Origin: a bacterium
GTDB taxonomy: Bacteria > Vulcanimicrobiota > JABDET01
NCBI GenBank assembly: GCA_021800275.1
Contig: JAJYZB010000009.1
Coordinates: 1-64,000 of the forward strand
Length of the DNA: 64,000 nt
Reading direction: 5' to 3'
Position numbers and translations under genes: made by a program. This document shows, one piece after another, positions 8,058-16,685 of the stretch (positions are counted from its first letter, which is position 1; every line of letters starts with the position of its first letter). The notes beneath the pieces were generated by a model. The model was not told the DNA's origin. It searched no databases and saw nothing but the letters and a program-made list of their open reading frames with translations.

Positions 8058-10229
8058 TTATAGATATCCCATCCCTTTGAGTCTTTCCAGCAGCTCAGCT
8101 TCCTCTTGAAGAGTATAATCTTTAGAATTTTCTTTTTCGAACGTGAAGGGTTCTGAAATTTCTATGAGCATTTTCTGAGAAGCATTTCTTAAATCCAGCG
8201 TCATGGCTGGTTTCTCATCTCTTAAATTGTTTTGTTCCTGTGGGTCATTTCCTAAATGAAATAGATTTTCTTCCAGGATGTTAGGAGACTGCGGATTTTC
8301 ATTCACATTGTGTTTTGCCGTGTATTTCCATTCTCCCTGTTTGAAACATAAATATCGAGTTGGTTCATTGGTAAACACCAGGTGTTCACTGAAAATAAAA
8401 GGATGGAAAGGCTTTTTTGTTTGCCTGACAGGAAGAAGAGAATATTTCTGGTTCTGCAGCGGTCCAACAAGGCTTTTTCCGTCAAGTGGATAAGGGTGAT
8501 TTCTTTTCAGCTCGAATTGTTTCACAAGGGTCGGAAAAACGTCTAAAAGTGAAACAGAGTCCTGGACCACAATTCCTGTTCTACGGTCAGTGTCTGTAAG
8601 GTTGTAAAAAATTAAAGGGACATGCAAGATTTCTTCAAACATTTCTCCGTGTCCCCACCAGGTATGATCCCAAATATCTTCCCCATGGTCTCCAAAAATG
8701 ACTAAAGCAGTATTGTCAAGAATCTTTAATTTTTCTAATTCTTCCATAAGAACACCCAGATAATGATCTGCAAAAAGAAGGGAGCTGTCATATAAATCAT
8801 TCGCGTATTCTTTTTCCTCAGTGGTCACTTCTATAGGGGTGTTTGTGGGATAATCACTGAGATGAATCAAGCCACCTGCGTCAAGATCACGGAGAGATTC
8901 TGCTACCCGACCCCCTTTTCCCGTGTGCCGTACGAGTTCGTGATGGTAGTGGGGACCATGGGCTTCATAAGTGTGGAGGAAAAGAAAAAACGGATTTTTT
9001 TTCCCGTTTTCTCGAAGCCACTGTATTCCATTTTTAAAAATTGGTCCAGTCTTATTTTTAATGTTTAGTTCGATAGGAAAATCAGCATATCGAGAAAAAC
9101 CATTTGCAAATCCAAGGGCTCCATCTACCAGTCCCCCTCCAGTAAAGGCTGCGTTGAGATACCCTGCTTTTTTAAAAAGAGCGGGCAGGTTTTCGGGAAA
9201 GTTGTTTAGTGTCTCCATGAATCCTTGTAGAATTTCCTGCTGGTTCGCGATTTTTTGGGTTTTAAATTTCAGCAGTCTTGAAGAGTAAAGCCCTGTGAAT
9301 AAAGAAGCATGAGAAGGGAGTGTGTATCCCGCATTACTGTAAGCGTGCTTAAAAAGCGTTCCTTTTTCTGCGATTTCTTTCAGAACTGGTCCTGTTTTCC
9401 TTGAGTATCCATAGGCCTGCAGATGATCTGCTCTAACAGTATCAAGACCGATTAAAATTAAATTTTTTCTTTTTTGTTTTTTTCTCTCTGCATTTTTTTT
9501 CTCCCTATTTTCCGGGACAAACCACGGCTCTGAAAGAAAAATGCCAAAATTGTCCGGGGGGTTTCCGATTTTTTCTTGAGATAAGCAAAATTCTAAGCCT
9601 GAAGGAGAGGAAATAGGTAAGACAAATTCCTCCCATGAAGAGCCATTCTCTGTCCTGCTACATGGGGTTTTTATCAATTTTTTTTTGTTTTCTGTTTCCC
9701 AGATCTCTAAAGAGAAGTTTGAAGTTTTCCCGAAAAGTTCTGGAGTGAATGAAAAAAATAGTTTGCCTTTTTCTGACCGCTCTTTTTGATCCCAAAGCAG
9801 CTTATTTTTAGGGGATAAAAAAAAGACTTTTCTTTTTTCTTTTCCATTCGGCGGAACGTCAAAAGACTTTTCAATCCACTGATTGTCTCCGATAGGAGAT
9901 AAAGTTAAATGCCTATATCTCCAGAGGTCTTTAGCGGGGCAGTTGTTAGCAATCGAAATCTTATTGATGCCTTGAATTAAATATCCTGGAAGTGGAAGAG
10001 CTGATTGGATTAAAATGAGATCATTTTTCTGAGAGGTAAACCCCTGGATTGAGAAATGGGCAGGTCTTTCATTGATGCGAAAATCCCATTCTAATGATGA
10101 GGGAAGAGGAATTAGGCGGGTTAGAACAAGCTGCAGAGAATACCAGTTTTTTTCTTTTAATTCAAAAAATAGCTTAAGTCCTGTTTCAGTTTCTAAGATT
10201 TTAGTGTTAAAACCCGAGATAGAGTTTAT
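8058..10229 (-). CDS. sulfatase-superfamily hydrolase/transferase with N-terminal beta-rich domain and non-canonical start
   Basis: The track begins at TTG 9677, but the frame stays open to a stop at 10242. The added roughly 184 residues look coding (WDFRINERPAHFSIQGF, RYRHLTLSPIGDNQWIEKSF), like a beta-sandwich. An AAGGAG site precedes ACG-ATA, and no ATG, GTG or TTG exists before 9677; I place the start at ATA 10229. The alkaline-phosphatase-fold domain has metal ligands GLDTVRADH and IFGDHGEDIWDH. The nucleophile block is TLPSHASLFTG, with Thr in place of the Cys/Ser converted to formylglycine. That fits phosphoglycerol/phosphoethanolamine-type transferases better than true sulfatases. It is the first gene of the aminotransferase/acyl reductase cluster. 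Confidence 0.8.
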   Translation of the reverse strand: MNSISGFNTKILETETGLKLFFELKEKNWYSLQLVLTRLIPLPSSLEWDFRINERPAHFSIQGFTSQKNDLILIQSALPLPGYLIQGINKISIANNCPAKDLWRYRHLTLSPIGDNQWIEKSFDVPPNGKEKRKVFFLSPKNKLLWDQKERSEKGKLFFSFTPELFGKTSNFSLEIWETENKKKLIKTPCSRTENGSSWEEFVLPISSPSGLEFCLSQEKIGNPPDNFGIFLSEPWFVPENREKKNAERKKQKRKNLILIGLDTVRADHLQAYGYSRKTGPVLKEIAEKGTLFKHAYSNAGYTLPSHASLFTGLYSSRLLKFKTQKIANQQEILQGFMETLNNFPENLPALFKKAGYLNAAFTGGGLVDGALGFANGFSRYADFPIELNIKNKTGPIFKNGIQWLRENGKKNPFFLFLHTYEAHGPHYHHELVRHTGKGGRVAESLRDLDAGGLIHLSDYPTNTPIEVTTEEKEYANDLYDSSLLFADHYLGVLMEELEKLKILDNTALVIFGDHGEDIWDHTWWGHGEMFEEILHVPLIFYNLTDTDRRTGIVVQDSVSLLDVFPTLVKQFELKRNHPYPLDGKSLVGPLQNQKYSLLPVRQTKKPFHPFIFSEHLVFTNEPTRYLCFKQGEWKYTAKHNVNENPQSPNILEENLFHLGNDPQEQNNLRDEKPAMTLDLRNASQKMLIEISEPFTFEKENSKDYTLQEEAELLERLKGMGYL

Positions 10230-10285
10230 CGTTATTTCTCCTTAGATTCGGTATTCAATGTCCACAGCCATGTCCCCTGTTTGAT

Positions 10286-10534
10286 TTAAGCTGGAATGAC
10301 ATTGTAAATCCCTTCTGCTGCTTGAATGATCGCGGCATCCTCTGGTGTGGCTGGCTCATCCTCAATCCACAGCTTCTGGTTCACAATCTGTTCTACATCG
10401 CTGGCAAAGGTTATTCCTCCTATACTGATGGCAGCAGTTATATGAAGATTGGATGGAATTTTGTATCTGAAAGGGATGGATTCCTGCATCAAAAGTTTGA
10501 CAGTGAGCATAATATATTTGAAGTGCTCCCCCAA
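10286..10534 (-). CDS. hypothetical protein, 82 aa (possibly a truncated gene)
   Basis: Begins TTG with no good ribosome-binding site; the open frame runs a further eight codons upstream (VLPALKQY). The sequence is protein-like: an amphipathic start (EHFKYIMLTVKLLM), an apolar centre (HITAAISIGGITFASD) and an acidic end (WIEDEPATPEDAAIIQAAEG). I recognise no family. A 77-aa ORF on the other strand overlaps most of it and cannot be excluded. It lies about 40 bases before the extended sulfatase-like gene, same strand. Without a clear start it may be the remnant of a longer gene. Confidence 0.4.
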   Translation of the reverse strand: MGEHFKYIMLTVKLLMQESIPFRYKIPSNLHITAAISIGGITFASDVEQIVNQKLWIEDEPATPEDAAIIQAAEGIYNVIPA

Positions 10535-10619
10535 ATACTGCTTCAGGGCGGGTAGAACTTACAGCATTTTCTTTGTCTTTTATTCCCTTTAAAAAAATCT
10601 TGCGGTTTAAAGTTTTTTC

Positions 10620-10648
10620 TTGTGGTTTCGTTTATTTTATGGTACAAT
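10620..10648 (+). promoter_or_regulatory. sigma-70-type promoter for the Uma2 gene
   Basis: TTGTGG, a 17-base spacer, then TACAAT preceded by TGG (extended -10). It points at the Uma2-family gene about 75 bases downstream. Two TTGACA hexamers at about 10671-10690 could form an alternative start region, but they lack a good -10 partner. Confidence 0.6.
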
Positions 10649-10722
10649 CAGGGTGTGCTGCAGCTAAATTTTTGACAATTTTTTGACAAGAGTATGTTAA
10701 GTTGCAAAGGAGATGAAATCTG

Positions 10723-11280
10723 ATGGCGATCCTGCATGAAAAATGGAAATACACGTACGAGGATTACTGCAAGCTCCCTTCTGATATCCGAGCAGAAGTT
10801 CTGGAGGGGGAACTTCTAATGTGTGCCTCTCCCAATACCAGACATCAAAGGATATCGCGAGAGATCGAGTTTCCTCTTTCCCAGTGGGTGAAAGAAAAAG
10901 GGTTAGGGGAAGTTTTAAATGCCCCGATGGATGTGGTCTTATCCCCTTATACTGTCCTTCAGCCTGATATTTTGTATCTCTCTAAGGAAAGACTTTCGAT
11001 TATTACAGAGCCCAATATTCAAGGGGCTCCGGATTTAGTGGTTGAGATTTTTTCTCCTGGGGATGAGAAAAGAGATGCGGTTAAGAAAAAAGCGATTTAT
11101 GAGAAGTATGGGGTGAAAGAGTACTGGATGGTGGATCCCGCTCATGAGAGGATTACTCTTTTATATTTAGGTGAAAAGGGTTATCAAGAAAAAGCTGTTT
11201 ATGCGAAAGGACAGGTTTTAGAATCTGTGATTCTTCCTGGGTTTACGTTAAAGTTGGATGAAGTATTTAAGGTTTGGTAG
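10723..11280 (+). CDS. Uma2-family (DUF820) PD-(D/E)XK nuclease-like protein
   Basis: 185 residues with the family pattern: YTYEDYCKLPSDIRAEVLEGEL at the start, SPNTRHQRISREIE, then the catalytic core LQPDILYLSKER, PDLVVEIFSPGDEKRDAVKKKAIYEKYGVKEYWMVDP (Asp, Glu and Lys of the PD-(D/E)XK fold). The family is abundant in cyanobacteria and other multicellular or environmental bacteria; its role is unproven. The start has AAGGAG eight bases upstream and its own promoter. It stands alone, with no methylase or toxin partner. Confidence 0.93.
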   Translation: MAILHEKWKYTYEDYCKLPSDIRAEVLEGELLMCASPNTRHQRISREIEFPLSQWVKEKGLGEVLNAPMDVVLSPYTVLQPDILYLSKERLSIITEPNIQGAPDLVVEIFSPGDEKRDAVKKKAIYEKYGVKEYWMVDPAHERITLLYLGEKGYQEKAVYAKGQVLESVILPGFTLKLDEVFKVW

Positions 11281-11426
11281 GAGAAGAATTCTTATCCCTT
11301 CTGCCGATAGTTTTCTAGAATCTGGTTTGTTCCCTAATAGCTGTATCCTGATTTCATTTTCTGATCAGTGGGTTTAAACATTGGTTTTAAGACAGCTATG
11401 ATGGTTAAGGAAAGCAAATAGAAGGT

Positions 11427-12416
11427 ATGCCTTTTTATTTTATTGAAATTTCTATCATAAAAACAATGAGAAAGATTATAGCTGTTGGGGATCTCCATGG
11501 AGATGTTCATCGCCTGATTCGTATTTTAAAAGAGGAGTCAGTGATTGATGAGATAACTCTTCAATGGACTTCTACTGCTGAAAAATGCGATCTTGTTTTG
11601 TTAGGCGATTATGTGGATTGGAGAGGAGAACCTTTAGAAGCTCCTTATCTGGAATGGCCTCAAGGGGTTAAAAAATTGATAGAGTTTATTTATTCTCTTT
11701 TTCAACAGAATTCCCGCCTGCGAGAAGAGAAAAATTTTCAAGGAAGATTTTACCCCCTTCTAGGAAATCATGAAGGGATGATGCTTGAAGGCTTTGAAAT
11801 CATCAATAAATTATCAGACTCGAAAAATAAGTCCCTTCAATTATTTCAGACAGCCAGTGATTGGGTTGATTTTTTTACAAAAGAATCCTTGAGTTTAAAA
11901 GAAGAAGAGCAGCTTATGCGCTTTTTGAACTGGTATGAGCAGGGAGGAGATAAAACCATTCAAAGTTTTGGGGACCTCCATTCCTGGGTCAAGATGATGG
12001 AAGGGGAGATCGGGAATTTTTTGAGAGCTCTTCCTCTTGGGGTTGTCGTGAATGAAAAATTGTTCTGCCATTCAGTGCCTGATGATAAAAGCTGCTGGGT
12101 TCCTATTTATAAATACGAACTTCCTTCAGACGGACATGGAAAGAGAATTCGAGATCAGTTTTTGTGGGGAAGAAAACTTTGGGGATATGATGCTTTTTTA
12201 GGCGCTCCTACTAAAGCATTTACTGAAAAAGAAGTGGATGAGATGTTGGAGAAAATGGAAGTAAAAGGGGTTTTTGTAGGACATACTTCTCTCCATAAAA
12301 GCAAGCCTTTTCATTTGTTCGGTGGAAAAATCGTAAACCTGGATACTCACGGGATTCCTGGAAGTCAGGCTTACGTTGAAGAATATGAAGAGAAGGTTTC
12401 CCAGATGGAGAACTGA
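11427..12416 (+). CDS. calcineurin-like metallophosphoesterase
   Basis: Two-metal phosphoesterase of the protein-phosphatase/diadenosine-tetraphosphatase type. Motifs in order: AVGDLHGDVHRL, LLGDYVDWRGE, LLGNHEGMM, FCHSVPDD, FVGHTSLHKSK, and a final DTHG. At 329 residues it has a longer middle insertion than ApaH. The ATG at 11427 is the track start. An ATG at 11466 (MRKIIAVGDLHGD) lies right before the first motif and may be the real start; neither has a convincing Shine-Dalgarno site. A TATGAT at about 11396 could be a -10 element. The substrate is unknown. Confidence 0.88.
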   Translation: MPFYFIEISIIKTMRKIIAVGDLHGDVHRLIRILKEESVIDEITLQWTSTAEKCDLVLLGDYVDWRGEPLEAPYLEWPQGVKKLIEFIYSLFQQNSRLREEKNFQGRFYPLLGNHEGMMLEGFEIINKLSDSKNKSLQLFQTASDWVDFFTKESLSLKEEEQLMRFLNWYEQGGDKTIQSFGDLHSWVKMMEGEIGNFLRALPLGVVVNEKLFCHSVPDDKSCWVPIYKYELPSDGHGKRIRDQFLWGRKLWGYDAFLGAPTKAFTEKEVDEMLEKMEVKGVFVGHTSLHKSKPFHLFGGKIVNLDTHGIPGSQAYVEEYEEKVSQMEN

Positions 12417-12440
12417 ACCAGCATATTGGAGAAATAATGG

Positions 12441-13370
12441 ATGGAAGAGATTAAAGTTATATCAGACAGGCTGCAGACAAACATTGAAAAAGTTATTATA
12501 GGCAAATCCTTGATTGTCCAGTTGATTCTTGCTGCAGTTTTTTGTGAAGGCCATGTTTTAATTGATGATGTTCCAGGAGTTGGGAAAACTATGCTGGCTC
12601 GAGCTATTTCTAAAAGCCTTGGATTGACCTTTCACAGGATTCAGTTTACCCCGGATCTTCTCCCATCCGATATTTTAGGGGTTAATGTTTACAATCAAAA
12701 AACAGGTGATTTTGAATTTAAGCCGGGGCCAATATTAAGTCAGGTTGTCCTGGCGGATGAAATCAATCGAGGAACACCTAAAACACAGTCTAGCTTATTG
12801 GAGTGTATGGAGGAAAAGCAAATTTCTGTGGATGGGATGACTCGTAAAACTCCGCGTCCTTTTTTAGTGATTGCAACACAAAATCCAATTGAGCATTACG
12901 GCACTTTTCCTCTCCCTGAAGCACAGGTTGATCGGTTCCTGCTTCGAGTGCATTTAGGTTATCCTTCCCAGGAAGAAGAAAAACAAGTGCTTCGAGATCA
13001 AATCCTGCAGCACCCGATAGAAGAGATAAATTCTGTTGTCAGCGCTGAGGAACTTTTGTTAACTCAAAAAAAAGTGAGAGAAACTCATCTCGAAGAAAGC
13101 GTTGAAAATTATATTGTTCAGTTGGTTGAAGCGACACGCGCAGATGAGCGACTTTTTTTAGGCGCTAGTCCAAGGGGTTCTTTAGCTCTGTTTAAAGTAT
13201 CTCAGGCATGGGCAGCCATTCATGGAAGAGATTATGTGATTCCTGATGATGTTAAACAACTTGCTTTACCTGTGTTAGCCCACCGTCTTATTCCTCGAGG
13301 AGTCAGAACTTGGGAAGCCTCAGAAGAGATTTTAAAGAGCATTTTGTTGAAGGTTCCGGTTCCTGTCTAA
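12441..13370 (+). CDS. MoxR-family AAA+ ATPase
   Basis: 309 residues with Walker A DVPGVGKT, Walker B VVLADEINRGTPKTQ, sensor 1 ATQNPIEHYGTFPLPEAQ, arginine finger region VDRFLLRV and a C-terminal lid ending HRLIPRG. MoxR proteins are chaperone-like ATPases that usually act with a von Willebrand A protein and a DUF58 protein. Neither partner is here; the next gene is gltX, whose ATG overlaps this stop (TAATG). GGAG lies nine bases before the ATG. Its client is therefore not evident from context. Confidence 0.94.
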   Translation: MEEIKVISDRLQTNIEKVIIGKSLIVQLILAAVFCEGHVLIDDVPGVGKTMLARAISKSLGLTFHRIQFTPDLLPSDILGVNVYNQKTGDFEFKPGPILSQVVLADEINRGTPKTQSSLLECMEEKQISVDGMTRKTPRPFLVIATQNPIEHYGTFPLPEAQVDRFLLRVHLGYPSQEEEKQVLRDQILQHPIEEINSVVSAEELLLTQKKVRETHLEESVENYIVQLVEATRADERLFLGASPRGSLALFKVSQAWAAIHGRDYVIPDDVKQLALPVLAHRLIPRGVRTWEASEEILKSILLKVPVPV

Positions 13371-14833
13371 TGTCAGTCAGAGTTCGTTTTGCTCCCAGTC
13401 CTACTGGACGCCTTCATATTGGTTCTGCTCGAACCGCTTTGTATAATTGGCTTTTTGCCAAGCATGAAAAAGGAACCTTTATTTTAAGGATTGAAGACAC
13501 AGATAGGGAACGGAGCAAAAAGGAATATCTTCAGACCATTCTTTCGGATCTTACTTGGTTGGGGTTAACATGGGATGAAGGTCCTTATTGTCAATCTGAA
13601 CGTCTTTCTTTTTATCAAGAGTTGGCGCAGCAACTGCTAAATAAGGGAAATGCTTACTACTGCTACTGCACTCCTTCTGAGTTGGCTTTGAAAAAAGAAA
13701 AAGCAGTCCTTGAAAAGAAACCTCTGCGGTATGATGGATCTTGCAGAAAGCTTACATCTACGCAGAGATCTATTTATGAATCTGAAGGCAGGAAGCCTGT
13801 TCTGCGATTGGTCTGCCCTGAAAACGTACATTTAACAGTTCATGACGCGATTCGCGGCGAAATTAATTTTTCCACAGAGGTTTTAGATGATTTCATCATC
13901 GTGAAATCAGATGGTTTTCCTGTTTATAATTTTGCCTGCGCCGCTGATGATCATGACCTTGGAATCACTCATGTTCTTCGCGGAGAAGAACATCTTTCCA
14001 ATACCCCAAGGCAGCTGCTCATTTATAGAGTTTTTGGATGGGTTCCTCCTATTTTTGGTCATCTTTCGATCATTTTGGATGAAAATCGGAAAAAGCTGAG
14101 TAAAAGAGAAGGATCTACGTTTTTAGATGAATTTCGAGAGTCTGGTTTTCTGCCAGAGGCTCTTTTAAATTTTTTGGTTCTGCTGGGATGGGCATCTGAT
14201 GAAAATAAGGAGAAGATGTCCCTATCTGAGATTGTACAAAAGTTTACCCTCAATGGAGTCACAAAATCTCCTGCTATTTTTGATTTTAAAAAACTGGAGT
14301 GGATGAACAGCCAGTATATTCGCGAGCTGCCTGTTGAGAATTTTATAAAATTGGCCATTCCGTTTTTGGAAAAAGCGGGATGGGCCGCTGATGGAGCATT
14401 GAAAACGATCCTTTTATCAGAAGATAAGAAAGAAAGGCTGCGGTCGCTGGTTATGCTGTACCGTGAGAGAGTTAAGAGATTGAATGAATTTCCTGTATTG
14501 ACGCGGTATTATTTTTTGGAAGATATTCCATTAGAGTTTTCAACTCTTAAGAAATGGGCGGACTCAAAGGGAATTCTTTTTTTTGAGGAATTTCTTAAAA
14601 AAATTCAAGACGCTTTTTTTACTCCTGAGGTTCTTGAAAGAACGTTAAGAGATTTTGTTGATTCTAAGGGACTGAAGGCAGGAGATCTCATCCATCCTCT
14701 GCGGTATTTCTTAACAGGACAGGAAGTCAGCCCAGGGGTTTTTGAAGTTATGGCTGTTTTAGGAAAAGAGAGAACCCTAACTAGAATCCAGAAGGGAGTT
14801 TTGACATTAAATCAATTGAAGAATCCAGCTTAG
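13370..14833 (+). CDS. gltX: glutamate--tRNA ligase
   Basis: Class-I synthetase charging tRNA-Glu (and tRNA-Gln if the organism uses the amidotransferase route). The HIGH motif is in RFAPSPTGRLHIGSARTALYNW and the KMSKS equivalent is KLSKREGS. Length, 487 residues, is normal. The track start 60 bases upstream lies inside moxR and adds residues with no homology. The ATG at 13370 shares a base with the moxR stop and gives the expected N terminus MSVRVRFAPSPTG. Pairing with moxR and an MgtE-like gene is unusual but carries no functional inference. Confidence 0.97.
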   Translation: MSVRVRFAPSPTGRLHIGSARTALYNWLFAKHEKGTFILRIEDTDRERSKKEYLQTILSDLTWLGLTWDEGPYCQSERLSFYQELAQQLLNKGNAYYCYCTPSELALKKEKAVLEKKPLRYDGSCRKLTSTQRSIYESEGRKPVLRLVCPENVHLTVHDAIRGEINFSTEVLDDFIIVKSDGFPVYNFACAADDHDLGITHVLRGEEHLSNTPRQLLIYRVFGWVPPIFGHLSIILDENRKKLSKREGSTFLDEFRESGFLPEALLNFLVLLGWASDENKEKMSLSEIVQKFTLNGVTKSPAIFDFKKLEWMNSQYIRELPVENFIKLAIPFLEKAGWAADGALKTILLSEDKKERLRSLVMLYRERVKRLNEFPVLTRYYFLEDIPLEFSTLKKWADSKGILFFEEFLKKIQDAFFTPEVLERTLRDFVDSKGLKAGDLIHPLRYFLTGQEVSPGVFEVMAVLGKERTLTRIQKGVLTLNQLKNPA

Positions 14834-14835
14834 TC

Positions 14836-16083
14836 GTGGAGCTCTATTTGACCGAAATATTAAATACCCCTGTGCTGGACAGAACAGGGGATGATGTGGG
14901 TAGGGTTTCAGACGTTTTAATTTCACTGGGGGAGATTTTCCCCAGGGTTTGCGCTGTGGAAATAAAAAGAGATAAGCAGACCCGCTTAATTTCTAAAGAG
15001 GATGTGGATTATTTCAGCAAAAGGGTGATTACTTTAAAAATAGCAGGAGATAAAATAGTTCTGTATCAACCTTCATCCCGAGATTTATTTCTGGTAAAAG
15101 ATCTTTTGGATAGACAGATCATTGATATCTATGGAGCAAAAGTGGTGAGGGTGAATGATTTAAAGTTAATGAGATTTAACGCCGATTTTCACCTTGCGGG
15201 AGCAGACATAGGTTTATCTGGCTTAATCAGGCGGTTAAATTTAGAGAGGCCCGTGAAAGCGCTGCAGAGCTTGTTTAAAAAGCCCCATCATGAACATGTT
15301 ATTGCCTGGAACTTTGTGGAACTGATTCCTGGAGAAAAGCCAAAAGTTAAACTAACGGTGGAGCAGAACAAGATTAACCAGCTTCATCCTGCTGATATAG
15401 CTGAAATTTTAACCGGTTTATCTCCTCAAGATAGAGCAGTTGTAATGGAAACACTGGATGAAGAAAAAGCTGCTTCTGCTTTAGGGGAAGTCGAAACAGA
15501 AATTACTTTGGATATTTTAGATGATCTTTCAAAAGAAAAAGTCGCCTCTATTTTAAAAGAGATGAATCCTGATGATGCGGCTGATATTTTAGGGGAGCTG
15601 CCAAAGGAAAAAGTTTCTGAAATTCTTTCTACTCTTGAGTTAAGGGAAGCAGCTGATTTAAAAGACCTTTTGAAACACCCTGAACACACTGCTGGCGGAC
15701 TAATGACTACTGAGTTTATCAGTTTGTCTGAGAAATTAACAGTCGAACAGACGATTCAGCATCTTAGAGAAAAAGCGCCAGATGCAGAGACCATCTACTA
15801 TCTCTATGTGGTGGATGATGATGACCATGTTATAGGAGTCGTCAGTTTAAGAGATTTGATCGTAGCAAAGCCTGCGACTCTGCTGTCTGCCATCATGGCG
15901 ACAAAACTTGTAAAAGTGTTTTCTTCGGCTTCAAAAGAGGAAGTTGCTGAATTAATTGCAAAATATGATCTTCTGGCTGTGCCGGTTGTGGATGAATCTG
16001 AAAAACTAATCGGTATTATCACAGTGGATGACGTGGTTGATGTTTTGCTCTCACGTCGGTGGAAACGCAGAAAAGGAGGATAA
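14836..16083 (+). CDS. MgtE-N/CBS protein with PRC-barrel-like N terminus (no membrane domain)
   Basis: 415 residues starting GTG two bases after gltX. The N-terminal 160 residues look like PRC-barrel repeats (LDRTGDDVGRVSDVLISLGE, QIIDIYGAKVVRVNDLKLM). Then comes the MgtE N superhelical domain (HPADIAEILTGLSPQDRA, VASILKEMNPDDAADILGELP) and a CBS pair (LKHPEHTAGGLMTTEFISL, VSLRDLI, LLAVPVVDESEKLIGIITVDDVVDVL). The protein ends there, so the five-helix magnesium channel is absent. It has the parts of the MgtE cytosolic Mg2+ sensor without the channel, and may act as a soluble regulator of another partner. Confidence 0.88.
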   Translation: MELYLTEILNTPVLDRTGDDVGRVSDVLISLGEIFPRVCAVEIKRDKQTRLISKEDVDYFSKRVITLKIAGDKIVLYQPSSRDLFLVKDLLDRQIIDIYGAKVVRVNDLKLMRFNADFHLAGADIGLSGLIRRLNLERPVKALQSLFKKPHHEHVIAWNFVELIPGEKPKVKLTVEQNKINQLHPADIAEILTGLSPQDRAVVMETLDEEKAASALGEVETEITLDILDDLSKEKVASILKEMNPDDAADILGELPKEKVSEILSTLELREAADLKDLLKHPEHTAGGLMTTEFISLSEKLTVEQTIQHLREKAPDAETIYYLYVVDDDDHVIGVVSLRDLIVAKPATLLSAIMATKLVKVFSSASKEEVAELIAKYDLLAVPVVDESEKLIGIITVDDVVDVLLSRRWKRRKGG

Positions 16084-16088
16084 GCGTG

Positions 16089-16619
16089 ATGGTGGATCAG
16101 AAAATTCTAGATTTAAAAGAGAAGATTCGCAGCATTCCGGATTTTCCAGTGAAGGGGATTCTTTTCAGAGATATCACTACTTTATTAAAAGACTCTAAAT
16201 CGTTTTCTAAAGTGATTGATTTGTTAACCGATCATTATGAGAAAAAAGAGATTGATACTGTGGCTGGAATTGAAGCAAGAGGATATATTTTAGGCGCGCC
16301 TCTTGCGGCAAGACTTGGGGTAGGTTTTGTCCCTGTGCGGAAACCAGGAAAACTGCCTTCAGAGACGATTTCTGAGACGTATAGTCTGGAGTATGGAAAT
16401 AGTACTCTGGAAATCCATGCAGACGCTGTTCAAAAAGGAGAAAAGGTTTTGATTGTGGATGACTTGATTGCCACTGGGGGATCTGCTCTGGCTGCTAAAA
16501 AGTTAATAGAGAGATTGAATGGTGTTGTGGCAGGTTTTTGTTTCTTAATCGAGTTAACTGATTTGAATGGCAAAAAGATTTTAGGAAATTCTGACATTTA
16601 TTCTTTAATTCAATATTAG
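16089..16619 (+). CDS. apt: adenine phosphoribosyltransferase
   Basis: Purine salvage: adenine plus PRPP to AMP. The PRPP-binding loop is KVLIVDDLIATGGSALAA, and IRSIPDFPVKGILFRDITTLL is the family N terminus. The track start at 16059 lies inside the upstream gene. AGGAGGA at 16074-16080 sits eight bases before ATG 16089 (a GTG at 16086 is also possible), giving 176 residues, the usual size. In other bacteria apt often neighbours recJ or relA; neither is here. Confidence 0.97.
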   Translation: MVDQKILDLKEKIRSIPDFPVKGILFRDITTLLKDSKSFSKVIDLLTDHYEKKEIDTVAGIEARGYILGAPLAARLGVGFVPVRKPGKLPSETISETYSLEYGNSTLEIHADAVQKGEKVLIVDDLIATGGSALAAKKLIERLNGVVAGFCFLIELTDLNGKKILGNSDIYSLIQY

Positions 16620-16685
16620 CAAGGATTAGAGAGGCTGGTTCAAGAAGTTAGTATCCAGGATATAAGTTTTTTTGAGGTGAAAATG

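Noticed and set aside
10322-10555. Plus-strand 77-aa ORF opposite the 82-aa minus ORF
   Set aside because: Composition is less protein-like and there is no ribosome-binding site; the minus frame is preferred, though not firmly.
13310-13369. N-terminal extension of gltX in the ORF track
   Set aside because: Lies inside moxR; the conserved GluRS N terminus begins at the ATG overlapping the moxR stop.
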